NCBI GenBank assembly: GCA_023375785.1
Contig: SZWC01016315.1
Span: 1 to 42,513 of the forward strand
Reading direction: 5' to 3'
From: Penium margaritaceum
Lineage: Eukaryota; Streptophyta; Zygnematophyceae; Desmidiales; Peniaceae
DNA: 42,513 nt
The translations under genes and the position numbers were made by a program. The notes below the pieces were generated by a model, which did not search any database, was not told the DNA's origin, and was given only the letters and a program-made list of their open reading frames with translations. Below are positions 1 through 11,300 of the stretch, in pieces (positions within the stretch are counted from its first letter, which is position 1; every line of letters begins with the position of its first letter).

Positions 1-1429
1 CCCCCCCCCCCCCCAAGTACGAGATTGTATTGAAAAATTATACTGGTGACTGTAGCCCTCTTTTCCTGTAATAGTATGCAAGTAAAGTGGATTCTCTCAC
101 TGTGTAAATCAGAAGTTATGCGTATGAAATTTAAAATGTATTGATGCACGATATCATAGCATCTGTAACCACATTGGTGTGAACATCAGTCAACTCAAAA
201 AAAGAGAGGATTTGAGCACATTCTTTTAATCTTCTCAGTTTTCATTCAACTTTTTTTGCCTGAGCTATGGGCGTTGAGATGAAAATTTTCCATGCAATTT
301 TATGAAAACATGGGTGCAAAACACCAAAAAAAAAATGTTGATTTGTTTTTCAGCAAACATTTCCTACATATGTCTTTTATGCCAAAAACGTAAGAAACAG
401 TAAGTTACGTCGGCAAGATTCAATTTTGCGGTGCAACTTAAATAATAGGTTGGGAAAATGCCCTTGGTTGTCTTCTCTGTGCTCATGAGATGTGTTCTTC
501 CCAGGACGGCCAGCATTACTTGGATGAATGCTTAAAGTACTCTGTGCACAATGCAAAACACATGTAATCAAATAAGGCCGCATATTTGAGGGGAAAAATT
601 CCTGCACTCATGAGTACAAGTACAATTGTCATAAGGGTGAGTATTCTCATAATCTAAACCCTTGACACAGATTTATGCCAGTGGAATTCACCAAAAAGAA
701 ATCTCCTTGCAACATGAAAGCACATCCCATTGCAAACTTTGGAGGGGTCTCATCTCCAAGGGGTCAGGGAAGTGAGCGGCACAGTTGGAAGGACGTATGT
801 AAGCATGCCCAGACACATGCACCAATGCACACATGCACGCAAGGACACAAGTATGCAGGCATGTACGCTCGCACACTCACAACCATGCAAGCATCCATGC
901 ACACACACGCATGTGCCTGTGCATGCATCCCATTTCTAAAATTTGTTTTTGAATGGCAACAGACAGTGGACCACAGTGGATCGCCGCATATAAAATATGT
1001 TACTATTTTAGGTGCCCCTCAGCTACATTTACAGTGCACAGTGGACAAAACGTTTCAACATACATCAAACACAGAAAGGAGAGCATCCTGAGGTACATGT
1101 CTGTGGGACTTCATGATGTAATCCCCGCTACACTTCTGCCAGTTCATTTGAGCTAATGGGCCAGGCAGGGGAGGGGGGGGGGGGGGACTTGCTGAATGCT
1201 GGTGTTTTTACTGAATGCATCAAAAGGTATGTGCAAATGCTTTGCAGAGATATCAATGCTCGCAAAATCTATGTGATGCATTGGGTTGTGTCTCAGTTCT
1301 TGGTCTTGGAACACGTTTGAAACGGAAGCAAAGTGACTCTTGCACAAGTGGACTCTCAAATAAGTGGATTGAAGGGGAGACAGCAACACAGTTCTATGAA
1401 GCTTCATCTTATGTTCCTCAATCAATTCA
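1..1429. other. Spacer without a gene; homopolymer start and CA/ATG-rich low complexity
   Basis: The window opens with a run of 14 C. At about 810-928 there is a degenerate CACA/ATGC-rich low-complexity stretch, and near 1169-1187 a long G run. Open frames here are short and compositionally driven, and none matches a family I recognise. Confidence 0.6.
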
Positions 1430-1804
1430 TAGAATCTTAGGCAGCCCGCAAGGAGGTGATCAGGCTCACCAAGAGCCGCTAGGCAGGACCAATTGTATGT
1501 GAGAAACAAGTTGCAGATTGGAGAGACAAAAACATGGAAGTATGTAAAGAGCATGAATGGATGTTTTGTTCCATGGTTGAGGAAGTAAATCAACACAGTA
1601 TTGATTTGCTTTTGCATCCATAGATCCATATCTCCCTCAAACGGACTCTGAATTGAGTTTTGTAAAGTGCCACAGATCTCGAAATTAATCCTCTATGCAT
1701 CTGTTAAACCTGATGGTTTTGTTGAGAAACTTACTTTGGGCACTTTTTGGCACCCTATATCCATTTCTCTTCCACTTTGTGAGAGTAAAAGTCACACAAG
1801 TTCA
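1430..1804 (-). repeat. 3' LTR of Copia A, internally deleted
   Basis: The segment matches the 5' LTR at 6406-6945 at both ends: the TAGAATCTTAGGCAGCC end and the GGCACCCTATATCC end. It lacks roughly 170-190 bp of the middle, including the part with the Leu-rich cleft GCCACTTCAAGCC region seen at 6670. The start of the LTR on the minus strand is TGAACTTGTGTGAC, just after a purine-rich stretch. Confidence 0.75.
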
Positions 1805-1809
1805 CACCG

Positions 1810-3600
1810 TGACCTCAGCTGCTGAGAGTAATGTGCTGCAAGCGGCCTGGTCAGGAAATCTGCCAGCATCATGCTTGAGGGGCAGAACTGGATGTACACC
1901 ACCTCCTTTGCCAAGAGCTCGCACACAAAGTGCTAGTGCAAATAGATGTACTTGTGTGGGCGTGGAAATCTGTGTTCTTTGTGAGTGCAATGCCGCTTAG
2001 GTTGTCACATTAGATGGTTTATGCAGTCGTCTACTATTGCCCAAGACTTTCCAGTAGCTCACGCAGCCACACTGCTTCCTTTTCGTCTTCTCTCAAAGCA
2101 ATGTAGTCTACCTCAGCGGAGGAGAGAGAAACATACTCCTGCTTCTTGTTCCTCGGGCTGATTGCTGCTCCTCCAAGAAAAAATCACAAAACCACTGGTC
2201 GATCTCCTTGTGCACAGATTTCCACCCCAATCCATGTTGCTGTAGCAAGTGAGGATAGGACTGTTGTTGCCATAGGGCTGATGCTACTATCAAGGGAGTG
2301 CAGCACATTGTATAGTGCCTCCCAATGTGGCACACCCGGGTCGGCGCAGAACTTGCTCACTCCTCCCACTGCTTGGCTGATGTCAATGCGCATGCCAACG
2401 ACTGCATACATGGGACTCCTGACTGCTGTTTGGTATGGTACCGCCTCCATGCTACTGCTATATTGCTTGCCGTGAGGAGCCTTTGTGATGCTCAGCTTCT
2501 TTCTCACTTACAGCAGTGTTCCCACCTTTCATGCACCTCCCATGTTGAAGCTCTTGATGATGCTGCTCATGGAAGTGCTCTACCACATTTCCAAGGTCTG
2601 CTGCTGCCCATCACGGTTGACCTGGGGACCCTGTTAGTAGCTCAACTCTCCTATGTCCTTCAGGTGAAACCTGGCTACAAGGGACTGTTTAGAATCTTCA
2701 GGGAGTGACTTTGATTCAGAGGTAATAAGCACGTCACCAACATAGAGCACGATGATGGCCTGGCTTGCATCCTATATGCGCCCATAGACCGCATGATCTG
2801 CCTTGTTGCACACAAAACCAAGGCTAGGCAGCTTCTCATCAATCTTATGGTACCATGCGCCCGGCGCTTGCTTCAGGCTACAGAGTGCCTTCACAAGTTT
2901 GCACACATAATCTTCCTGACCACATACCCCTTTGGCTGCTCCATGTACACATCCTCCTCAAGGTCACCATTTATACATGCACATGTCACATACATCTGGT
3001 GCACCTCCCAATCCATAGCAATGACAAGAGCAATGATTGTACGGATAGAGAGAAACTTTGCAACAGGCGTGAATGTCTAATTGCATTCCACACCCTCAGT
3101 CTGCGCATACCCCTTCACAACCAGACGTACTTTGTACCTGAGCACCTTACCATCAGCACCGTGCTTGCGTCATCAGATCCACGTGCAGCCAATCACCCGG
3201 CTGCCACGTCAAGCTTCCTCAAAAGTCCTGGTCTCATTCATCATAAGTGTCTTGTACTCCTTGTCTACCATGGTATGCCAATCTACTGTATTGTCACAGT
3301 GCATGGATTTCCTGAATGGCGTTGGGTCGTCGGCAACAGTGAGGAAGAGGAGCTCCAGGTCGGAAGGCTCCTTCGTTGATGGAAAAGTGCACAGGTTCAG
3401 CAGTTCCTCCAGCGGCCTCTGTTTGCTTGTAAGGTCCTCAGATTGCCACAGAGGCTCCACATGACCATCTCCACCATGGTTGAGGTGTGCAGACCTCTGT
3501 GGCAGCTGTTTTTTCTTTCTTGGCTGCTCCTCTTTGTGTTCTTCGGCTGATGCCTGCTTTGCCTCCCCACCTTCCTCTACTGCCCTGTTACCACTACCTT
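1810..3600 (-). pseudogene. Copia A reverse transcriptase-RNase H remnant
   Basis: Read on the minus strand, fragments around 3460-2240 match the Copia reverse transcriptase and those around 2240-1830 match RNase H. RNase H keeps the C-terminal HDAGRFP-like stretch that corresponds to MMLADFLTKPL in element B. The polymerase motif near 2735-2765 reads YVGD instead of YVDD, losing the first catalytic Asp. Several frameshifts and stops separate the pieces, so no single product is possible. It lies directly inside the 3' LTR, as expected for a Copia pol. Confidence 0.8.
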
Positions 3601-4480
3601 CCGCTGGCTCCTCTTAAGCTGCAGGATCTTTGGCTCCCACTGGCTCAAGAGCCAGTGCAACCGTGACTGCTTCTGTAGGGATCCATGTCCAACCCTTCAC
3701 ATCCCCCTTCAATACCACGTCACGGCTACTGACATTCTTGCGTGCGGCAATGTCATAGAACCAGTATCTCATGGTGTCGTAGCCGAAGAAGGCAGCCTTC
3801 ACACCCTTGGTATACAACTTTTTGTGGTTGATGGTAGGCACATGCACAAATGCGCTGTACCCAAAGACCTCTAGGTGCGTGAAAGTTGGCTTGCATCCCG
3901 TTCATGCCTCCTCCGGCGTCACCAGCACCACGACACGCATCGGGCTCCGGTTTTTCAGGTACACATCGTTGTTGACTGCCTCCAAACAGAATGTTGGTGG
4001 GAGCTTGACGTCCTTGAGCATTCTTTGTACATGCTCTATGTGAATGCGGCTGGTACGCTTGGACACTTTGTTTAGCTTTGGTGTTGCGAGTTTCCTCACC
4101 TTGTGTCGGATCCCACGGTTCTTAAGAAAGTCGTGAAATTCATTGGATAGGTACTCGCTTCTGCCACTGGTGCAAAGCACCTTCAGACACCTGCCACTAT
4201 CATTCTGTGCAGCAGCCACCCATGCCTTGAATGCGTCAAAGAATTCATCCTTCCCTACCAGAAAGAACACCTACGTCTTACACGACTTGTCATCACCAAA
4301 CATGAAAAATAACAGCTTACCGGACAAGGGTTGTGATAACATTGGACCACACATGTTAGTGAGAAGCTCAGCTCTTTCCTTTCCCTCCCTAGTGAATAGA
4401 GAGCGGGCTTTCTTCCCTTCGATGCAGCTCTCGTAGACCAGTGCACCGGGCTGCTTCACCTCCTTCAACTATAGGTCACA
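3600..4480 (-). pseudogene. Copia A integrase remnant
   Basis: Minus-strand fragments match the Copia integrase core and its C-terminal extension. A stretch at 4270-3902 contains VLCTSGRSEYLSNEF, equivalent to the CTDGRDEYLSN motif that carries the second catalytic Asp in element D; here that Asp is Ser. The GAG-pre-integrase zinc region is recognisable at 4470-4380 (ESCIEGKKARSLF). The region is broken into several frames. Confidence 0.78.
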
Positions 4481-4679
4481 CACCATTTGTGCCGAAGCCG
4501 AGGTTTCCAAGCTGGCAATGCCATAGGCCAATGTCGTCTCCCACTCTCGCAGTTGCCCTTGAGGCATCTCCCTTATCCGACACCACCAAAAGAACATATA
4601 GAAAGCTGGCAATTCCATAGGCCAATGTTGTTGTTCTCCGCCTTTGAAAGCACCTGGCCTGCACGTGCTGAGATGGTGT

Positions 4680-6340
4680 GTCCACTATTCTCAAAGCAGA
4701 CCTGTAGGCCTTGGGATATGAGAGCGGAAAAGAGGAAGAGGCTTGCTGCCAGATCCTGAATATGGAGCAACCCTTTCACATGACTTTCCACGTGCTTTTC
4801 CTAGAAATAAGCACAGAAGACCATCTCACCCTCTCCCACTGCCATCTACATATGATTGTCACCCATGTACACTCAACGAGGTTCAATAGCGGTGTAGACT
4901 ACAAACCTCTCCCGTTGATAGGTTATGTGCCGAGTGGCTCCCAAGTGGATGATCCAGAATGAGGCAGTGTTGGTGGAGACGTGCACAACCCGGATGGTTC
5001 TCACAAATCCACTCTCCAAAACAGCGATGTTTGCCGAGGCATGGGACTATTTCCCCGCTCCCACCCCAGTCACAAGGTGAGCCTTCTTCTTCCAGCATTC
5101 GCATGCTCAATGGCCTAGCTTCTTGCAGTAGTGACAGTTCCCCTTCTTCTTACCTCCATCTCCACTACCGTTCGTTGATGTAGCACCACCTCCATGATGA
5201 ATGTTGGTAAAGAGGGCTACATCCAGTCCGCTTCCTTGTTCTCCCTCCTTGCGGTGCCCGTCCTCGAACTGTAGGCTCTTCTCCATGTCATCGAGCGAGA
5301 GCTCATCACCACGCTTGTTTATGAAAACAATGAGAGGAGTGTAGCTACTAGGTAGGCCAGATAAGGTAGTCTGTTCCTTCACAAGTTCCTTCACACGGTC
5401 ATCAATCGCAGCAAGTTAGCCAGCCAGAGCTTTCACCATATTGAGATAATTGATCATAGAGCCCAACTCATCCATCTTCACGGCGTGAAAATAACAACGC
5501 AGTTGCATGTTCATAAGGATTGAATTGGAAGCATAGGTGGACTCAAGCTTATTCCAAACCTCTTTTGGGATGTGGATGCCGCGGACAAGGAGTTGCTGCC
5601 ATTTGATGAGGTGTAGTTAGATCGTGGTGAGGGCGCAGTCCCGCTTCTCGTGATAAATATAGGCTTCGGCAGCGGAGAGGGAAGTTTCAACAGAGTCAAC
5701 CTCACTCAGGTGGCTCCACGGTCCCTTCTTTATCAGCAACATCTTCATATTGTTTCTCTAATTGGAGAATTTCTGGCCTTTGAACTTGGCAGTGTTGACG
5801 CTAAGGCTGCACACCGGTACGGAACCGCGGTTCTGAGAATGGAACCGGAACCGCGGTTCCGGTTCCAGCTCAGAACCGGAACCGCGGTTCCGGTTCCGGA
5901 ACCGCGGTTCCTCGCGGAACCGCGGTTCCAGTCACGGTTCCACAGAATTTCTTCTCGAACATGAAGCATTATTGGCTACCACTTCCATGTTTTTTTTCCA
6001 CAAGGACAAGGATAAAGTCCTTCCACACTCCATAATTGTATGTGGGTATTTGATTGAAGTGCTCACATGGCCTCAAAGGGTGCCACATCAGCAAAAATAG
6101 CCTAAAACCTCCCCCCTCCCCACTCATTATGCCCTCCGTAGACCTGGGCTTAGGAACCGCAGTTCCTGGACGGTTCCAGAATCCTGGAACCGGAACCGCG
6201 GTTCCGGTTCTAGAACCAGAACCGCGGTTCCGGAACCGCGATTCCTGGAACCTGTGTGCACCCTTAGTTGACGCCGGCCACCACAGAAGCGGATTTTGCC
6301 ATGTTGACTGCAACATTGGCCTATGAGTGACCTATCTCAC
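4680..6340 (-). pseudogene. Copia A gag-protease remnant, interrupted by a hAT-type element
   Basis: The gag C-terminal part is at 5394-5107 on the minus strand. It has the run GLPSSYTPLIVFINKRGDEL and a partial zinc knuckle, CHYCKKLGH, followed by a stop. Downstream (4880-4680) are protease-like fragments with the GLLHIQDLAASLFLFSAL stretch typical of Copia protease ends. The gag N-terminus near 5740-6340 is split by the insertion at 5802-6266, whose duplicated target lies inside gag. Confidence 0.78.
5802..6266. mobile_element. Non-autonomous hAT-type element (465 bp) with GGAACCGCGGTTCC repeats
   Basis: The segment is flanked by an exact 8-bp direct repeat, GTTGACGC, at 5794-5801 and 6267-6274, the target-duplication length of hAT elements. 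Its ends are imperfect inverted repeats, TAAGGCTGCACACCGGT against TAAGGGTGCACACAGGT. Just inside both ends are several copies of the palindrome GGAACCGCGGTTCC and partial versions. There is no transposase frame. Removing it restores the alignment of the flanking gag to element B, so it inserted after Copia A. Confidence 0.88.
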
Positions 6341-6389
6341 ACACCAGTGTGCAAGGAGTGCTCTAAGGATGAGGCAAGGCCTTGTTCTA

Positions 6390-6401
6390 GCTCTGAAACC
6401 A
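6390..6401 (-). other. Copia A primer-binding site
   Basis: On the minus strand this reads TGGTTTCAGAGC, one base from the TGGTATCAGAGC complement of initiator tRNA-Met used by most plant Copia elements. It sits five bases inside the 5' LTR edge. Confidence 0.75.
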
Positions 6402-6405
6402 CCGT

Positions 6406-6945
6406 TAGAACCTTAGGCAGCCCTCCCAGAGGTGATCAGGCTCACCAAGAGCCGCTAGGTAGGTCTTATTGTATGTAAGAGACAAGTTGCAGGTTGGAGA
6501 GAAAAAAACATAGAAGCATGTAAAGCTGTGCAGAGAGCATCAATGGCTGGTTTGACTTGTGGATGAGAAATTAAACTAGCAAAACTTTGTTACAAGTCTA
6601 AGTATTTCTCATTGGGGCATGGAATTTGAAAAATCACTCTGTTTAAGTTCATCTCTTAGCCTCTCTACCTTGAAAGCCACTTCAAGCCTCCCTGGCCAAT
6701 GATTCTGGCCGTCATTGGTGCTTGTAGTGCATGAGCTGTCACTTGAACCGGACCCACTGCCACCAAACCTTGAAATTCCATCTCCCTCAAGTGGACTCCA
6801 AATCGAGATCCTTAAAGTGCTACAAATCCATGAAGATATCCTCTATGCTTCTGTTGTATGTGATGATTTTATCAAGAAACCTACTTTGGTCACGTTTTGG
6901 CACCCTATATCCATCATTCATGAACTTTATCGAGTTTCTATAGAC
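6406..6945 (-). repeat. 5' LTR of Copia A
   Basis: This matches the 3' LTR at 1430-1804 and the LTRs of B, C and D, with the shared stretch AGGTGATCAGGCTCACCAAG near 6430. The far end near 6945 is approximate because similarity fades. Confidence 0.75.
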
Positions 6946-7690
6946 AAAAAATACATTTAAGTAGGTTTTTAGGTGAAACAATAGGTACAAAAACTTGCCT
7001 GCACAACTTCGACTTTCTGTTATTGAGGAGGACAGCAGGTATTATACACCAAGAGCTGCCACCAATCCCTCCATGTCAATTGCATAAACAAATGGAGGAA
7101 ATTGTATGTCGGAGTGTAAGAAGGCATACTGATGGTTTCATTTTCTCTTTTTGGTGGAGAGAGCTGTTTTACGGACAAATTACCTATGTCAACAAATTCT
7201 TTGTTCAAATTCAAGGATCCTCCTCACACTTTCCTTAGCTACAGTTCCTCAATACACTACAAAACAGGTACTCAGACACAAGTAGGTTAGACAAACATTT
7301 TAAATCATTGTTGCAGCCATTTCCAGATAAGTTTTTGTATCAAGCACAGGAAAACTTCCTGGAAGGTCACTCTACAGGATACAGAGTACATGAAAACGAC
7401 CTGACTGACTATGTCCCTTACAGCCCAACCAATCTAGGGTTTGAACTAAGAAGCCTTTTGCGGTGACCAAAGTTAACCTCCAGCCCAGCCTGTATGACCT
7501 CGGCCATAGGACCAGCTACTTGAGGCCTTCTTCCCAAACCCTGCTCATCGGCGTCCTGTTGGCGTGCAAAAACAACACTAGAGGGACAAACATCAATGAA
7601 ACACAAAGAGGGGAGAGGGTAGACGACAACCGAGGGGGAATGTACCAGGAACAGGTGGGAAAATGGTGGGAAGAGAAAGCATGGGAAGAG
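6946..7690. other. Spacer, nothing recognised
   Basis: I see no conserved domain, RNA gene or element edge here. Short open frames exist on both strands but none matches a known family. Confidence 0.5.
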
Positions 7691-8035
7691 AAATTTCTAA
7701 GAGAGGGAGGTGGAGGAGGATGAGGAAAAGGAAGGGCAATTGGGTATTTGAGAAGGTTGAGTAGGACGATGCTGTGGATGAAGATGAGGATGAGGTGAAG
7801 AAAGAAGAAAAGGACAAGGAAGAGGAAGAGGATGAGGATGCAGACAAGGACAAGGATGAGGACGAGGATGAGGACAAGGACAAGGACGAGGATGAGGACA
7901 AGGACGAGGACGAGGACGAGGATGAGGATGAGGATAAGAATGAGGACAAGGGAGACAAGGAGGAGGGGAAGAAGCAGGAGGATCAGGGGAGAATGAGGGG
8001 GACGAGGAGGAGGATAAGGATGACGTAAACGATAA
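7690..8035. repeat. Purine-rich low-complexity block (GAGGAT/GACAAGG)
   Basis: A degenerate run of GAGGAT, GACGAG and GACAAGG units covers this interval. It translates as Asp/Glu/Lys-rich or Ser/Leu-rich sequence in several frames on both strands, which is what low-complexity DNA produces. It lies about 170 bp beyond the stop codon of the hevein-CAP gene. Confidence 0.85.
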
Positions 8036-8208
8036 CGACAAGAAGGAATAGGAAGAAGGAAGCTATCATGGCTGATGCAAAAGTGCACTAACAATTGTTT
8101 GATGCATTTGCAAAGCATTCGAACAAAGAAGTGTAAATCCATGAAAGCCTTTGGGATCAAAGTCAACCTTCAACGCACATCTAAAATTTTCATCCAGAAC
8201 ATGCAGTT

Positions 8209-8334
8209 TCACTTACCGTATGGGAACTGGCCCCTGACGTTGCCGGGAGGCCAGTAGTCACAAACTATCACTTTGACGTTACCAGGGCAAGTTGCACTAC
8301 CACAGCCAATGTGAGTTGTGGCAGCCCACACCAC
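8209..8334 (-). CDS. Hevein-CAP exon 6: end of the CAP domain and stop
   Basis: This exon has 126 bp. It encodes VVWAATTHIGCGSATC, then KVIVCDYWPPGN and GQFPYGK before TGA at 8211-8209, matching the CAP2 signature and the usual PR-1 C-terminus (GN...GQ.PY). A GTAAGT overlaps the stop and could be an alternative donor, but reading through gives a normal-length end, so I place the stop here. I saw no clear polyadenylation signal nearby. Confidence 0.88.
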   Translation of the reverse strand: MVWAATTHIGCGSATCPGNVKVIVCDYWPPGNVRGQFPYGK

Positions 8335-11300
8335 CTGCGCATTCACAAGAGCACTCCTAACCACAGCTCTTGCATGTGCAATTCATTTGTGTGGACAGTT
8401 CAAGTGCACTAACCTATGCCTGTGCTATATCTTGCATCCTGTGGGCATGGGGCCACTTCGCCTTGGACATCACAATTTCTGGGCCAAATGTACTGGCTCC
8501 TGGCCATACACACAACTAGGTAGACTCGGACCGTGGCCACTGGCCAGGGGCCAGTGAGCACGTTGTGCATTGTTTGGTTTAGTCTCTTCTTCTTCTTCTT
8601 CTTCTTCTTCTTCTTCTTCTTCTTCTAATTCTTCTACTTCTACTTCTTCTACTTCTTCTACTTCTTTGACTTCTTCTACTTCTTCTCCTTCTTCTCCTTC
8701 TTCTACTTCTTTGACTTCTTTGACTTCTACTTCTTCTACTTGTTTTCATGATGAATTTAACGGCACATGGGCAGAGAATGTGTGAATCAGTGGGCATTTC
8801 ATGCGTTTCAACATAATATGCAGATAATTTCGATAGGTCAAGGGAGAGTCATTGCTGACCTGCGTGTAGTGTGCGCAGTCCCCCCAATACCCTGTTGTGC
8901 AGCCCGCGGCATTCACGTTGGGGTCGAACACCTGGTACCGGTACTTGGCTCTCTCAGCCACCCACATGTTTGTGGCGTCAGTGCCACTGAAGGTGCGTGA
9001 TCCACTGGACCATGCTAGGTTCTGGCCAATGCCATTTGTGTCGCCATGCTGCATCCGACAGTTGCGGGTGCCCAGATTGTTGGCCCATCGCTGAGCACGC
9101 GCCGCCACTGCAAAACGGGACAAGCAGTAGAATGATGCAAAACAGGTCAAGCAGTGGAATGATGCAAAACAGGACAAGCAGTGGAATGATGCAAAACAGG
9201 TCAAGCAGTGGAATGATGCAAAACAGGTCAAGCAGTGGAATGATGCAAAACGGGACAAGCAGTGGAATGATGCAAAACAGGACAAGCAGTGGAATGATGC
9301 AAAACAGGTCAAGCAGTGGAATGATGCAAAACAGGACAAGCAGTGGAATGATGCAAAACAGGACAAGCAGTGGAATGATGCAAAACAGGACAAGCAGTGG
9401 AATGATGCAAAACAGGTCAAGCAGTGGAATGATGCAAAACAGGTCAAGCAGTGGAATGTTGCAAAACAGGTCAAGCAGTGGAATGATGCAAAACAGGAAA
9501 AGCAGTGGACCATTTGACTACGCTGAATCATGGTGCAACGGATGAGTCGTACTACGACAGCAGCACAGCATATCATGCCTTGCTAACGATGGTGGTGGGG
9601 AATGGAATGAAGGACCATAATAGTTTATGCGGTGGTGAGAAAATTGGGAACACGTTCAGAAAAGACATTGGAACAGGGAAGATGAATCAGATCATGACAA
9701 GCGACACTGATTGCGCACGGCAACAATGATTGTAACACTGATAACACTGGCCAGGACCTTGCATAGCTGAGCAGATCATGCCGCAAGTTTTTGTAATCCT
9801 CATCTGCAGGATGTTTCAATGAAACTGCAGAAACCTCCTGGTTCAAATGACGAAAAAAGTGGAGGTCTCCATTTCAGACGGCCAGCGTTTGCAGCTTCTG
9901 AACTCACAGTCATTGATCCATGAGAGTGGCGGTACACCAACGGCGGCATGCGCGGCATTGTGAGGGTTCAGGTACTCAGAAGCTAAGCCACCTGGATTAG
10001 TAGATTCAACGAAAAGTAGATATGGAAAGTAGGTAAGTCGAGTCTCCAGTCACAGAACCTGGAAGTAAGGGGCTCCAAACCATAATTTTCCCGAGTCGCA
10101 TACTCATTTGGAGCCCCTTCATCAAGTCGCTCTCTAGTTTGCAGTGCAGATCTCGAGTCGCCTACTCAAGCGACTTGGGAAGCAGACTCTCGCGCTGATG
10201 GAAGGGTCTCCAAACGAGAGACGTTCTCGAGTCGCGTCCTCGTTTGGAGCCCCTTACCTGGAAGTAAGGCAAGTAGGGATGGCAGTCCGCGGTATTGTGT
10301 ATCGCGGTACAGAAGTACCGCGGTACTCGAGAACCACAGTATTCATACCGTGGTACTCTCTAGTTTTCTGGGGGGTCAGTACCGATACTCGGTAGCGCGT
10401 TACCAGCGGTAGTAGTAAAACACCATGGTATTCAGGTCGTACCGGAGTACATTTCATACCGTCGATTGTAAAACCTAGCTTTGAGCGTGGAAATCGACTA
10501 CCGCGGAAAGACTAACTCTGAAATCCACTTTGAAAGTGAAGAACAGGCTAAAAACAGTAGTCAGCAATAAGATCTTAAGTGTTTCGGTCTCAGTTAGAAA
10601 GTACCGTGGTTCAATGCCGCCGTACAATACCACGGTACAGCACCGCGGTACACAAGAGGGGTACCCTCAAAGTGAGCACCGATACCGTACCAGTACCGGC
10701 AAAAAGATAACAGTATCGCGGAACAAAACCACGGTGTACCGCGGTACCGGTAGTACCGCTGCCATCCGTGAAGGCAAGAAATGCATCACGGACCACGGTA
10801 CCACGAGTCTCCTCTAACAAGTCATAATACGGAAAGCAACGGAGCAGAATGTGCAAGATAGGAACAAAAAGGTAGGATTGCTTGGGAACCTCTTCAGGTC
10901 AATGTGAATCCTCTCCTGACTCCAGGCCTGTGATTTGAGCACATAGTGGAAGTAGGGTCACAGCGAAGGAAGTGGGAGAGGGTGTAAGTGAGCCGGGGGT
11001 TCACAAGAACTAACCTCTCGCATCCATATGAGCTTAAGACCATACAGTTTTTGTGCTCGAGTAAGGCATTCTATACATCTTCTCAGCAATGTAGGCAACT
11101 CCTGGAACCGCGTCACTCTACAGAAACGCCAACAAGCGGCCGATTTCCATCAGTGACGACGAAACCACTACAGGTCAGGGCCCCTTCTCGGCAATGTAAG
11201 CTACTCCTGAGGAGCATTTATGTCGCATGCTGCAACGGCGTTGCGTGCATCAGGCCTCAGTTATGAAGTAGGACTGAGCATTCTGCTTGAGCTCCGCCGC

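Larger units (their letters stand above)
1430..6945 (-). mobile_element. Ty1/copia LTR retrotransposon A, degenerate
   Basis: A decayed Copia element reads on the minus strand in the order 5' LTR (about 6406-6945), primer-binding site, gag, protease, integrase, reverse transcriptase, RNase H, 3' LTR (1430-1804). The integrase-before-RT order defines Ty1/copia. Every coding part has stops or frameshifts, so it is non-autonomous. Its gag is split by a hAT-type insertion at 5802-6266. Its LTRs and proteins align with elements B, C and D in this window, so all four are one family. The outer edge of the 5' LTR (near 6945) is approximate. Confidence 0.85.

Noticed and set aside
7516..8166. Leu/Val/Ile-rich 216-aa frame resembling membrane segments
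   Set aside because: It is the antisense of a purine-rich low-complexity block; similar open frames occur in several phases on both strands.
9111..9510. CRISPR-like array
   Set aside because: Units are directly adjacent with no unique spacers and the context is eukaryotic.
8997..9545. 182-aa open frame with a 9-residue repeat
   Set aside because: It is the 27-bp intronic minisatellite read in the antisense direction; a period divisible by three keeps it open.
8746..9576. 276-aa minus-strand frame joining CAP sequence to Cys/Phe-rich repeats
   Set aside because: Only 9107-8860 is CAP coding. The upstream repeats are intron 4 and the downstream part reads past a splice donor.
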